Of a stretch of DNA of 64,000 bases, positions 23,499 to 35,520 are shown one piece after another. Location: NCBI RefSeq assembly GCF_037975245.1, contig NC_092577.1:22098398-22162397 (forward strand), read 5' to 3'. This stretch comes from Apostichopus japonicus (Eukaryota; Echinodermata; Holothuroidea; Aspidochirotida; Stichopodidae). Positions within the stretch are counted from its first letter, which is position 1. Each line of letters begins with the position of its first letter. The position numbers and the translations under genes were made by a program. The notes under the pieces are model-generated. The model saw only the letters and a list, made by a program, of their open reading frames with translations, did not search any database and was not told the DNA's origin.

Positions 23499-26400
23499 GT
23501 GAGTTTCATTTGTAATCATACTTAGACGAAGAATAGTTCCCGATGCCAGTGTCCCCGTTTTGTGCCCCACAGCTTTTAATGAGGGAAACTCTGCACCCCC
23601 CCAATGGGGGGTGCAGAGTTTAAACGGTTAACCGTTTAACCGGCCGCAAATGCACTATCCGTTTAGAAAATCACAAAACGTATAAACGGAAATATTTTCG
23701 ACAAATTTCCAATATATTTTAAACATGAAATTATTTAAAAATATGTAAAAAACTGAGTAATGTACTGCAAACTATCAATATAAAACAGAAAACGATGTTT
23801 TAGGCATGAATAATGTGCTCAATATAATTATAGTACTAGGCCAATAGTCATGAACTCATGATAGTGTCGTCATTTCGTTTTCTCAGTTTACATTTGCGAC
23901 ATATCACCCGTGTACATCGATCAATGGCATGGTGAAATCCCGTGTGAAAGTATGTTGACCCCAAAAGACGCAAATGGTCGTTCTATAAAGTACCGTAATA
24001 ACATTAACAACACAAGGCCAGTTTGCTCTCTCAGGTCCGCACGTGTACAGCCATTTGTTCACACTCATGGTAATATACTGTGCATGTATTGCGGGCGATA
24101 TTAGCTTTTTACCGTCACGATAAATAGTTCAAAAATTATCGATAACATAATTTTTCCCCTAACATAATTAGCGTAAATGTCGAGCTTTGAGTGGACGGAG
24201 AAAGAGAGATATATGGAGGGGACATTCAAAGAGAATATCTGAAAAACCTTACGATATTTTCACAAATATTGATGCTTAGAAAAGTGCTTCCTCACAATCA
24301 ACGAGCCGCCCCATAATTCGCTCCGCTTACGTAAAACTTTGGTCACAGAACATAAGTACGTCATTGACATTCGAACTTGCCCAAGTTCATCGCACCATGG
24401 GAACGACACAACACATTGAACATGATGTTACATTTTCTCGCCATCTGGACGCAGGGTGTAAATATTGGTGTAATATGCAAATTATGAATGGTACTTTGCT
24501 GAGCGGTTAAAACTGAACCTATATTGCGACACAAATTTTGGGAAGCTGTTGTAGAAATAACTTTTGTATCAAATGTAAAGTACTGTGTGGCACGTGACGT
24601 CGCCGAAATCGGACGCTGCTCAAACCAGTTTCAACTTGATTTTTACAATCCATCGCACAACACGTGCGTGCGTAATTGTTTTCTTAACATGACTTTTAAT
24701 GAGTAAGCAGGAAAGGCGGGTAAAATTTGTTAAGTTAGGCGAGTTTTTGTTTCAAATCTTGTGATAGAGAAATATATTGTTTTTTCAAAAGTTACGATGT
24801 TGCCGAAGGCCGAGTTATACCAATTCAGTGATCTGAACTTCTGAAGACCACGAATACTGATCATGTGTGTTATTCTTTTCAGCAATCATTACACGAAATG
24901 TTCGCTATATTATTGTGCCTAATTAGTAATTAAGATACGTGGATTGTCGTCTTGTTGCCTGAATTGCTACCTTAAAAACCTTAATTATTGTACTCATAAT
25001 GTCCTATTTTCATTAAAAGTCGAGTGACGGTGCGTCGAAAAAGCCGCGATCGGAAAACGGCGTTCAAACGTTTAACCGGACCCTTACCCCCATGCACCTC
25101 TCACTGGATAGGCTATATGGACATATTGATCGAGGCGAGTTTTAAACACATCGTTTGAAATAATCAGTTGGGGCTGGCCTGCAAGTTTGTGATAGACTAG
25201 AAATTGGACAAAATTTCGTATTTCTTTATTTAAGCAAGCTCGCCAAGCTATCGAATTTCTGATTAGCCGATCGACCGATAGTTGGGCTCTCAATATACGA
25301 CCTATTTATCACTCAGCTTTTCCAGATGCCCATTCCCCTACCCCAGCCTTCTACGAATTAACAGGGACAATGTTGTTTTGGCTAAACACTTAGGAGCAAC
25401 TAGATTAACAGGCAGTACATAGTCCAAAAAAAAAAAATCGAAAACCGCACAGACTGCAGACCCATTGTTCGGTTAGGGATCTGGCCATAGGCGCGGAGGC
25501 GTCGGAACCGCTACGGCAGGTACGACAGCTGACGTACCACTTTTCAGCAAATATGGAAAAATACAAATATATCTTGGGGGTATAATTCTTAGATCCCCAT
25601 TTCGACTGTGTCACTTCACATTCGGCCGTACCACGCGCCTGAATAGCATATTCGTACGAGGAGGATGTGTCGAAATGCTTCTATCGTTGGAAGCTGGAGT
25701 GTCGGGAAGGGGCTAAGACAAAAAGTGATGGCTACTTCTGGGGGGAAAAGGAGGAGGGGTGACGCCGGAGTAGCCCGACCCGCGCCTGGAAGTGTAATAT
25801 TCCACTCTTCCAGGGCCCTTCGGAGAGGTCAAAGATTTATATACTGCGTTTGTCTAGTTCATATGAAGCCGGAAGATATGTGGCGGGCGAAGCGAACAGA
25901 AAATTTCAGCTGCAAAATGGGAAATTGCGCTTATAAGGGTGGAAATGGATAAACCGTATGAGTCACAGACCCACGTTGGGGTGGGTATGGTTAAGCTAAC
26001 ATGAGTTCGCGATGCACCCAGCCCCCCCCCCCCCTGGTTTGTGCGCAGCGCACACGAATTTTTCGTGAAAAATAGCGTACCGGATTGCTGAAAAAGACAC
26101 TTGACAAGCTCTACAAGTGTTTTCTAAACAACAGGAGCAACATAGCCACAGGGACGCGACCTTTCGTGCTCCAGCTGCGACCAAATGAAATAACTGCAAA
26201 TGAAAACATCCAAAATAGTTTTGACGCTTTTTGCTTCTACTAAGGAAGGAGAGGCCAACTTGCTGTCCCTCGGCAGGAGGGCGTGGGGGGGGGGTTAGCT
26301 GCCCGCTGTCCTCGTGGGTCCGGCACCCTTGTTGTGAACAACTATACAACGGATAATTTTGAGAGATAATCGAGACGTCGAGCAGCTGGTGAGAAAGTAG

Positions 26401-27020
26401 CATCCGGACAAAAGGGGTGCGGCAGTGGTAGGCCACACGCCCACCAGAGGTTGTCTAAGCAAGACGCCTCGGTACATGAAGAGCTGTATTGGTATTGGAG
26501 AGCGTGGTGACCTAGTACTCTTGGGCAAGGTATTCATCTCAGCGAATTGCTTCTCTCCACCCATATGCTAATTGGGAACCTGTAAGAAACCTTAGTATAC
26601 CGTGCGCCTTTGGGCTGCTATATAGCCTACTCTCAGGTTTTGTTGGAGTGCGTGCCTGGTTCCAATGATCAGGGGTAATGACTGTGTGAAGTGTTCGATG
26701 GTGAATTGCGGGGTAAAGCGCTATATAAGAATAATTATTCATCATTAACATTATTATTATACTCATTAACATCCATTGCTCATATATAGGAGTTAACAAA
26801 GTAGTATGATCAGAATATTACACGAACTTTGTTAAAACCTATATTGAACTTACTCTGCATACATCGTGGGAACGTGAAAAGGCGAATAGCCGAGGAGTAG
26901 CTTATTCCACCTCATGTCTCGAGTCTTGAAAAATCCACTGCGTAGTTGGCAAACATGCTCATATCAAAGTCATGCGTATGACCCTATGATAGTTTCCCTC
27001 GTACTATTTCTTGATTACAG
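23499..27020 (+). other. 3.5-kb intron of the MULE transposase gene
   Basis: Bounded by GTGAGT and TTGATTACAG with matching phase. It contains non-coding repeats, including TTTAAACGGTTAACCGTTTA near 23618 and a related AAACGTTTAACCGGACCC near 25066. Stretches of poly-C/G with repeat-like flanks occur near 26020 and 26285. No other gene was recognised. Confidence 0.65.
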
Positions 27021-27283
27021 GTTATCACCGTCAGTTCAACGATGGAATGATAGTGAGGCACCCATCCCTTTGGCCCTTCATCAGACAGTTGAAGGATGTA
27101 CAGAGCCGCGTTGAAGCAAAAATTGACGCTGCAGATCGTGGTGAAGAGCCACCACGACGTAAGAGGAAGTGGCGCATTCTCGAACGTCGCCTTCGCCGAC
27201 TAAAGGCACAGTATCAAAACGGCAACAGGCCACTGCAGGATTACTGGCGAGCAGTCACCTACTGTGTTGGCGATTTCATTTGA
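27021..27283 (+). pseudogene. MULE transposase C-terminal exon
   Basis: Reads YHRQFNDGMIVRHPSLWPFI, QLKDVQSRVEAKI and a basic PPRRKRKWRILERRLRRLK segment, ending at TGA 27281-27283. This Trp-rich then basic tail is usual for metazoan MULE transposases. The exon is intact, but the upstream exon carries stops. A decayed duplicate follows at 27723. Confidence 0.8.
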
Positions 27284-28377
27284 AATTTGGCAGGCAGCGA
27301 CACATTACGGTACATTCGACTGGTGTAAATGTGTTTACTAAGTCTTCTTTTCGACTGATTAAACGAGATCCCAACCGAACAAGAACTATAGATCTCACTG
27401 TTATGTAGAATTCGAAAAACTCAGCCCAAACAGGACGCGTATATACGACTCTTGTGACTTATTTTATAGTTATTATATGGCTAGGTGGACGATGTACAGC
27501 AACTCACTCTGTTGGTTATTCCGTTTTATCGAGGCTGTTGTTTTCTTTTTTCAGTTAGCAGCTCTGCATGATTTCCGTTAACGTTTAATTATAATGATAA
27601 GCAATCACATGTATTGTTATTTCATTGCGTTCGTAAACGTGATCCAAGTCAAAACGCCCTACGTGATAGAAAAGCATCATATATTAATAGTGTCTATGTG
27701 TGTAAAAATGTGCAGTAACTCACTCAACCCTTTGGACCTTCATAAGACCGTTGAACAGCCTATTGAAAGATGTCCAGAGCGTCGATCGGGGTGTAGCGCC
27801 ACCACGCCGAAAGAGGAAGTGGCTCATCCTCGAACGACGCCTTAATTCCAGGCATTAAGCGCAGTGTCAAAACGGTAACGGGCCACTACATGTGATTGCT
27901 GGCGAGTAGATTCCTACTGTGTTGACGTTTTTTAGTCGGCAAGCAGTGACATATTACCAGTACATTCGGCTGGTGTGATTTTGTTTCTAACTGTCTCTCC
28001 GACAGATTAAACGTGATCCTAACTGCCTAGGAACGAAAAACAATTACGAGTTCACTGAGCACTATAGGGCATAGAATTCAAAATAGTTATCCCAAACAGG
28101 ACGCATGATGTCATTAATTTGATAGTTATTAAAAAAAATGCTACGTTGACAATGTAGAGCAACTCACTCTGTTCATTATTTTCGTGTTTACTATGCGTTT
28201 TGTGTTGTATGCAGTTACTGCTTTAATTTCCGTTAAGTGGGTCTAATTCTAATGATAAACAATCACGATCATTGCCATTTCGTTGCATTCGAAAAACGTG
28301 ATCCGAGTCAAATTGTCCTATGTGGTAAGCCTAATTTGATAATAGTGTTATGTTTGTAAAAATGTGCAGTAACCTGC
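27060..28377 (+). repeat. Tandem duplication of the MULE last exon plus 3' flank
   Basis: Two diverged copies, about 660 bp each (about 27060-27722 and 27723-28377). Shared landmarks include CCCTTTGG, GAGGAAGTGG, CAGCAACTCACTCTGTT or GAGCAACTCACTCTGTT, and AAAATGTGCAGTAAC. The second copy has lost its reading frame. Confidence 0.8.
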
Positions 28378-28624
28378 TGCGTTCACCCTGTTTTTGAAAT
28401 GTACATGCGAAATACTACTTTGTCTACCAGTATACTCTCTTCACTTAAGCCTACTTAAGTTGAGTGTCACTAACTGTGTTATCCTTTAGATAATTCAAAC
28501 GTTACAAATATGACAAATAGTATTATAGCAGTATATAGGAGCATCCTGAGAGTCCGGAGTTCCACGAGGCCGAGAATTAAGAGGGTCCGCTTTGGTGCTG
28601 CCCGACCGTGCTCGGGGACAGGCT

Positions 28625-28940
28625 CAGACCCTGGGAACATCGAACCATGGGAATATCGAACCCTGGGAACATCGGACCCTGGGAACATTGGACCCTGGGA
28701 ACATAGAACCCCGGGAACATTGAACCCTGGGAACATAGAACCCTGGGAACAGAACCCTGGGAACATCGAACCCTGGGAACATCGATATTTCTGGGAACAT
28801 CGAACCCTGGGAACAACGAACCTTGGGAACATCGAACCCTGGGAACAACGAACCTCGTATTCATCGTCAGCCATTGAAATAACACGAAAACGGGGAATAT
28901 CGAACCCTGGGAACATTGAACCCCGGGAACATCGGGTAGA
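28625..28940. repeat. Right inverted end of MULE: 16-bp minisatellite
   Basis: About twenty units of CCCTGGGAACATCGAA with small variants. They are interrupted at about 28852-28890 by a non-repeat stretch (CGTATTCATCGTCAGCC). They end with GGGAACATCGGGTAGAACCC directly at the LINE sequence. Orientation is opposite to the left end. Confidence 0.9.
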
Positions 28941-28955
28941 ACCCTTCCGTATGGG

Positions 28956-29860
28956 TAACTGTCATCCACGTAGGATTCGAGGTGCGTCAAGAACTTGTCG
29001 CAACTGTTTTAGGTCGGTTCGGGGCTGTCAAGGCTATTCAAATGTGCTCCTACGCACAGGCCCCTGGGGTGTTCAACGGGCACCGACAGGTTCGGATCGA
29101 CCTCCCTCCTTCCTTTTTATTGCCGGGCATAAAGCTCACGTGCGTTACCCCGGTCAGCCCTGTACCTGCTTCAGGTGTGGGGAGACCGGGCACGAAGCCA
29201 AGGGCTGCCCAAATAAAAAGTGTGGGCGCTGCCTTCGTCTTGGGCATGATACCTCTGCTTGCCCAAGCGAAGTCGTGTGCTCACTCTGTGGGAAGGAGGG
29301 ACATGTCTTTCGCGCTTGTCCCTCCTCTTATGTCTTTATGACAAAGAGTGGGGGTCAAGCAAAGGCGCCAAGTTCTGGCGCACCTACTGACCCGGAGGAA
29401 GCTCCACGCAAGGAGGGGGAAACGGGTGAGGATTCACTCTCCGCACCTCCTTCACCCTCCCCCGTAGTTGCAGACCCCAACCCCGTGCCCGCACCGAGAA
29501 AGTCTCCACCAGCTTCCCCCATCAACCTCGTGCCCGCACCGTCTCCACCACACAGCGAAGCGGACACGGGGTCTCCACCAGCTTCCCCCATCAACCCGTC
29601 CAGTTCCGTCCCCAGTCCGCCGCCGGTATCGCCAGATCCGGAGACTGTCTGACGACGACTCGGTCGTCCTGTCTCCGGAGGCTATGTCTGACAGCGACTC
29701 CGGAGGCTCGGTGATCGTCGAGCCGAAACGTGCCACTGGGACGAGCTGGTACGACGAGATGGGGGAACCCTCACTGAAAAGGTCGGCCTCAAGTGACGAC
29801 TCCGACGACGATACGTCGTCTAGAGCGCGCTTGAAGCTTACAGAATCGACGTCGGCGTAG
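28956..29860 (+). pseudogene. LINE ORF1, C-terminal part
   Basis: Encodes the region from about residue 85 onward. It has three intact zinc knuckles: CFRCGETGHEAKGC, CGRCLRLGHDTSAC and CSLCGKEGHVFRAC. A deletion near 29640-29665 relative to copy 1 shifts the frame in the Ser/Asp-rich tail, giving an early stop after PDPETV. The final frame (RARLKLTEST) ends at 29860. The N-terminal part lies 11 kb upstream at 17680-17935. Confidence 0.85.
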
Positions 29861-29880
29861 TTTTGCCCCATTGCCCTCTC

Positions 29881-32800
29881 ATGGCCCATACATTTTCAGT
29901 TGCCACCTTGAACGTCAATGGCATAAAGGATCATCGCAAGCGCAGTCGCATTTTCCAATATTGTATTTCAATGGAAGTCGACTGCGTTTGCCTACAAGAA
30001 ACACATATTTTGGAAGATGTCCCTCTATGGGCCTATGAGTGGGGTGGTGGGCTGCATGCTTCGTTTGGTTCGTCTTCATCCTGTGGCACTGTCATCCTCC
30101 TGTCACCTCGTCAGGCGGGTTGTGCCACTAGGGTGGAGACGGATCACGAGGGCCGATTGGTTTGCATTCTTTTCAAGTATCCACACGGTAACATCTCCCT
30201 TTGCAATGTGTATGCTCCCAATCGGCCTTCTGCTAGACGAGATTTTTTTTAACACACTGCCTTCCTTTGTTCCTGGTAGTGCTCCATGTGTCATGGTCGG
30301 AGACTTTAACTGTGTCCCAGACTCGGGTCTTGACAGACTCGGGGCTTCTGTGTCTGCTAGTCCCGACGCTGGGATCACAGAATTGGACAGATTCACTTCC
30401 GCACACCTTTTAGCCGATGTCTGGAGGCGTATACACCCGTGTAGTACGGTGTATACGTGGGTGAGGCCTAACGGAGAAGATGCCTCCAGGATAGATCGAG
30501 TGTATGCGCCCGTAAGTTTTAAATTTTCGGGTTGCGAGACGCTCAGCTGTCCGCTCTCTGACCATGACACTGTGGTAGCACATTTTGTTTTGCCTTCCAT
30601 TTTCCCGATCGGGCGGGGCCTATGGAAGCTTAACTGTCGGATTCTTGGCGAGGCAGAATTCCGCCAAGGTTTCGAGACCAGGTACAAAGGATGGCAAACA
30701 TTGAAGCCGGCCTTTGCTTCTACATCCCAGTGGTGGGATAATATCAAGTTGCGCATCAAACGCTACGCAATTCAGTATTGCGTGACCCGCGCACGGCGTC
30801 GAAGAGAAAAATTCTCGAAGCTGTGCGCGGAGCTGAAGTTTGGCGACCCTTCGGCAGTCATCGCTTTGCAGACGTATCTCGATGAAAAGTACCACGGTGC
30901 CCGCGTCAGGGCCCGTGTCGAAGCGGTGGAAGCCGAGGCGCGCCCTTCACTGAGGTTTTACCAGTCCGTTATGTCATCGGCGGGTGACAGACGCGTCCCG
31001 TCTGTGCGCGCTACCGATGGGACCGTGGTCAGTGACCCTCACGGCATTGTCCGCGTATATAAAGAGTATTATTCGAGTTTGTTTACGCGTGGCAATGTCG
31101 ACTTGTCGGCACAGTCTGATTTATTGAGGGGAATCTCAAAAACCGTTCCCCACGATGTCAATGATATTTTGGGGGGCAGAATAACCACTGTTGAGCTTTG
31201 GAAGGCGCTTTCGAAGATGAAGAATGGCAAGTCCCCGGGTTCGGACGGGCTTCCGAGGGAGTTCTACCGAACCTTCTGGGCAATAATAGGACCCGACATC
31301 AGAGCCGTCTTCGAGGACGCCTTCCAAAACGGACTGTTGAACCAAAGTCAACGTCTGGGCATGATTACTTTGCTGCCAAAGTCTGGGGACCCCTTGGATC
31401 CCCATAACAAGCGTCCGATCACCTTGTTAAATGTGGACTACAAGTTGCTGGCTAAGGCTTTGTGCAACCGCCTTGCACTGGCTATGCCGCATCTTGTTGG
31501 TGATCTCCAGACTTGTGCAGTGAAGGGTCATTGCATCCAGCAGAACTTGTGGTTGATGCGCGACTTGACCGACTTTGTTATTGAGCGTGATCTGCCATGT
31601 GCATTGGTGTCTCTGGACCAGCAGAAGGCCTTTGACATGGTGGATCGCGGTTTTTTAATGAATGTATTGGAGACGTTTCAGTTGCACCCAAATTTTCGTA
31701 AATGGATTTCTGTTTTGTATGAACAAAGTTTCAGTTCTGTTATCGTAAATGGGTTTTCTTCGGATGTTTTTAACGTAGAGAGGGGGGTGCGCCAGGGGTG
31801 CCCTCTGTCTCCATTACTTTATGTTTTGTTTAGCGAGTCCCTCTCTCGTCTTTTGGAAAGGGACTCCAAACTTGTTCCATTCGTTGTGCCAGGGGGTGCC
31901 AAAGTGAAATGCGCTCAATATGCAGATGACGTGACATGTATTGTTTCGAGTCTCGGCTCCTTTCGCGCACTCTCGCAGGATCTATCTATTTTTGAGAGAG
32001 CTACCGGGGCGAAGTTTAATCCAGAAAAGACAAAGGGCCTTCGTCTTGGTAGCTGGAGATACAGAGACTTACCATTCGGTGCGTCGTGGTCGGATCAGAA
32101 TATCAAAATTAATGGTATATGGTTCGGCTACGATGCACCTTGTGATGTCACCTGGAACAAGAGGGCTGAGGTATTTCAGAGCAGACTCGAAACCTTTGGC
32201 ACCCGCTGGCTTTCGATCTTGGGGAAAGTCACTGTTATTAATCGTTTCGTTTCGCCCATCTTGTGGTACCCGGGCGCGGTGTACCCTATTCCGCGTCGAG
32301 TCCTGGTACGGTTGGAGAGGGCGATATTTTCATTCATATGGTCTGGGGGTACAGAGCTTGGCAAGAGGGCGGTATTGTACCAAAAACTGGAGAAGGGGGG
32401 ACCTAGGGGTGGTTAATCTGGGAAGTAAATTGACCTTTTTGTTATTTAAGCAGTTGTTTGTAGCGGTAACTGACCCAGGGCTGCCTTGTTCATATTTTGT
32501 ACGTTTTTGGGGCGGTTTGCACCTGCGTCGATGGGTCCCGGCGCTGTTTAGCAACAGAGAACCGCATAGTAGTACTCCAAACAGGGTGGTGCGTGTCATC
32601 TGCTCCGCTCTGATTGAGTTGCCCCCTGTTGACCTGTCACAGCCGGCCCTCGTTCACAGTTCGTTGAGGGATAAGGCCTTGAATGCAACTTTTGTCCAGG
32701 GACGTCATTCTGCCGAAGTATGGCGTTCGGTGCATTCAAAGCTGAATGGTTACAGGCTCCGTGATCTTGCATGGAGAGTTGCACTCGGTGCCTTGGTGAC

Positions 32801-33272
32801 CAACCTAAAAAGATATCATTGGCGATTGGGTGATGGACTGTGCCCTAGGACCGGCTGTGACAGCTTAGAGAGTACTGCTCATGTTTTTTGGCATTGTTAC
32901 TTTGTAGTAAACTTATGGGAGTGGTTCCAGACCTGGACCGACCGTGTTAAGGGAGACCGTTCATGGTCGGTAGGGCAGGGCTTTATTTTATATGGGGTAG
33001 ACCCTCCAGTTTGTTCGGTAGCTGTGTTGCACCGCATCATTTTTGTTTGCTCTATTGTAAAAAAACATGTTTGGCGGAATAGGTGTAATTTGGTTTTTAG
33101 GGGGAAATTTGCCAGTTGGCAGGCAGTTCTGGAGGCGGTGAAGTCCGACATTCGCCTTCAGATTGAAGGCGATTTTCGGCGTTTATCTGGGGCTGCCTTT
33201 TTTGGACGCTGGTGTGCTGGAGAGGGGTTTTTCGTTTCGCTGCGTGCGGGTCGTCCTTCTGTACGTTTTTGA
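29881..33272 (+). pseudogene. LINE ORF2: endonuclease and reverse transcriptase, two frameshifts
   Basis: ATG at 29881 (MAHTFSVATLNVNG). Domain order is the same as in copy 1: endonuclease, RT with YADD at 31919-31930, C-terminal zinc region (CPRTGCDS...HVFWHC). Frameshifts lie at the T8 run near 30243-30250 (T6 in copy 1) and at the G6 run near 32396-32401. The A run at about 30809 that breaks copy 1 is in frame here. Catalytic motifs are preserved, so the copy is young or the breaks are consensus errors. Confidence 0.88.
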
Positions 33273-33764
33273 ATGTTTCAGTGGGGGGGGGGGGGGTTGG
33301 GCGTTTTGTCTCTGCAGGTCGGCGGGCGTAGGTTTTTTTGGCTCGCTAGACCTTAGTTTCGTTTGTCAGAATGGGATGGTTCGGTAGTGCCGTTTGGCCG
33401 TGACGTTTTGTATCCCGCATGGCGGGTCACGTAAAAAGCAATAACAGGTTTCCAATTTAAGATGTCACCATCAAAAGAGGCTCCGAGATATTTCAAAATT
33501 TACGCAATTGCCTTCATCGTTGTTTCAAACATGGAGTGTCCTATTGGCATAATGATATACTTTGCGAAAGTTATTAGTGAAGTATACAGCATACACGTTT
33601 ATGCTACAAATGTGAGGATGCCCTACACTGAACATTATGAACATTAAACTATCGATCTAATTTCAAGTAAGGCTTCATTTGTACATAACACCATGATCAG
33701 CACCCATAAATCTATTCAAATATCAATTAAATATAAATATTTTTTTTATCATTTTCCTTATCAG

Positions 33765-35520
33765 ATGTCAAGGATCCACCAAATTCCAAGGAAGTACCAA
33801 CCAGGCACACTACCATTGCACCATCTTCACCCGAAATTGTCCCTGAAGAGGAAACTTGTGGGATGGAAAGAAGTGATGGCCCCTCTAAGTACAAAACCAC
33901 TGGTGATAAGGTAATGCAAAAATGTTCAAGCAACATTAAGGCAGAATGTAACACTTGAGGCAATTATTCTTCCTCTGGAAAAAAGTGATCATATACTCTA
34001 TAACTATTGTTAGAGTTTGAAAGGCTTACAAACAAAGTATGCTTGTGCACGTCAGTATGGTCAGTGAGTCAGATAACTACACCAAACAATCACAATCAAA
34101 CTAGGGCTGTGTATTTCCGGTGTACTTATATGCCTTGTAGCAACAAATGCAGTGGTAAGATAGCACTAGTTGCGTGGTTTAATTGTCGGCCCGCACTTCA
34201 TGCAATCTAGCATTTTACGAACATAATTCTTATGTAATTTCGGGTGATTTTATTTCAAAGCAAATATAAAATCAATATCAAATGACAATGCACAAGGTTT
34301 TTTTCTCCAAAGCTCAGCCTATTTTGTTTCATGTTTTTTTGCAGGTTTGGTTACCAGTGAAGACATGGGAGATGCTTCAACTGCAAAATAAAAATTGTTT
34401 TTGTCAAGAATCTGGCCGTGGCAATTTGGGGGTCTGACAAACTAAAAGACAAGTCCGTCGATGGGAAAGCTTGCAACCGCTTTAAAGGGAATGCTGCGAA
34501 GCCACCTCTAAGCCCAGTGAAGTTGGACACTATGAAAGGTAAGTGAAAACGGTTAGTCACATGGGAGTTATATTATATATTCAAGCAATCTGGGAGTCAT
34601 TTGTTGGTAAATAAATGTTGTGGTACACTACGTGCCAAACTGTGTCGGTCCACCCCCACTGACCATTGTTTAGCTACAACCCTGCCAATACTTATCATAA
34701 AATAAGAGGTTTTGAACTTAAATACCCACTCTCTTTATTTTTGGCTAGGCAAAACACTAAATGCAATTTTGAGCAAGTGGGCATGAGTCAAAATGCCAAC
34801 CAGCAACCTGCCATACATACACATATATATATGTGCAACATCTCAAATATTCCATTTCAAATCTGGTGCATAAATAATATTATAGAAATAAACAAACATG
34901 TGGTTATCCTAGCTAGCTTGATGATAATAAATGTAAAGGTGGATGTTATCCATTATGCACTAACATAATTTCTTTGTTGTATAAAGCAATGATAACTTTA
35001 GTGAAAAATGAACAATAATATTGCACTGTTTTTGAACCATGAGTTAAACAAGCAATAAAAATGTTGATACATGTATGTCTAACATGTACTGAGATGCATT
35101 ACTTGCCAACATAGTGGCACTCTGCTTAGTGTAAATATCTACTCTGGCAGCCCTGGGACCCACATCTCACTAATCCAAACTTGGGAGCTATGATGTATGT
35201 ATTACATATATATATGTATATATATATATATATATATTATAGAGAAATATAAGTTTATGTTTGTACTAGTACAAACATAAACTTTTATTTCTCTATCGTA
35301 TACATATGTTTACAGTTGTAAACCTTTTTCATTAGTCAATCATGAACATCTGGTTGACACCATCTGTTTTTTCTTTCCTTTTGTAGCATGCTATGAAGAT
35401 CGGTTGGAGAGGCAGAACCTTTCTAAGGAGGAATTTGCCATCGAGCAAAAGCAGTTTAAAACATTTATAACAGAAAAAATAATGGATTTGAACAGGACAC
35501 AAAGGAAAAAGGACCAATAA
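33765..35520 (+). CDS. BEN-like gene, exons 4-6
   Basis: Exons 33765-33910 (Pro/Ser/acidic linker, DVKDPPNSKEVPTRHTTIAP), 34345-34538 and 35387-35520 (stop TAA), with GT/AG borders. Exon 5 begins VWLPVKTWEMLQLQNK. After a one-base shift it reads IVFVKNLAVAIWGSDKLKDK and LSPVKLDTMK, resembling a BEN domain (Leu-Ala, Trp-Gly, then SV-G). Exon 6 adds a charged helix (CYEDRLERQNLSKEEF). The shift lies in the A5 run at about 34390-34394, where one fewer A restores the frame. A BEN DNA-binding or protein-interaction role is expected by family. The alternative is that the gene is decaying. Confidence 0.65.
35239..35296. repeat. 58-bp near-perfect palindrome
   Basis: The arms ATAGAGAAATA...TTTGTACTAGTACAAA...ATTTCTCTAT pair over their full length with one mismatched pair and no loop, next to an (AT)n tract at about 35205-35237. 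It lies in the last intron of the BEN-like gene. Confidence 0.9.

Larger units (their letters stand above)
17936..28944 (+). mobile_element. 11-kb MULE with minisatellite inverted ends (Foldback/NOF-like)
   Basis: The segment interrupts LINE ORF1 and is flanked by the direct repeat TTCCGTATGGG (17925-17935 and 28945-28955). This is 11 bp, or 8 bp (TTCCGTAT) if the element itself begins with GGG. Both lengths fit Mutator-like elements. Each end is the 16-bp minisatellite, reading toward the other in inverted orientation: about three units on the left, about twenty on the right. The interior carries a MULE transposase (22345-27283). Drosophila FB-NOF elements also combine tandem-repeat inverted ends with a Mutator-related gene; calling this a relative is inference. 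The interior also holds a smaller foldback element (20521-21822) and repeats. The coding region is damaged, so the copy is probably inactive. Confidence 0.75.
28945..33439 (+). mobile_element. LINE copy 2/3, 3' part
   Basis: Resumes ORF1 at TTCCGTATGGGTAACTG and runs to the shared terminus TCACGTAAAAAGC at 33439, closely matching 2367-6885. With 17468-17935 it makes one full LINE. It is colinear with copy 1 apart from small indels. Confidence 0.92.
17352..33764 (+). other. 16.4-kb intron of the BEN-like gene, filled by nested insertions
   Basis: Donor AAAG|GTAGTA at 17352 and acceptor CCTTATCAG at 33764. The split codon (G plus AT) joins CEKK to DVKDPPNSKEV in frame. Removing the LINE (17468-33439 including its own insertion) leaves about 440 bp of original intron (17352-17467 and 33440-33764). 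The insertion did not obviously disturb the exons. Confidence 0.75.

Noticed and set aside
23595-25085. Possible element with TTTAAACGGTTAACC ends in the MULE intron
   Set aside because: The two ends do not align well enough and no target duplication was visible.
28510-29652. 380-residue open frame crossing the minisatellite into LINE ORF1
   Set aside because: The minisatellite happens to lack stops and joins LINE sequence at the insertion border; it is a junction artefact, not a fusion gene.
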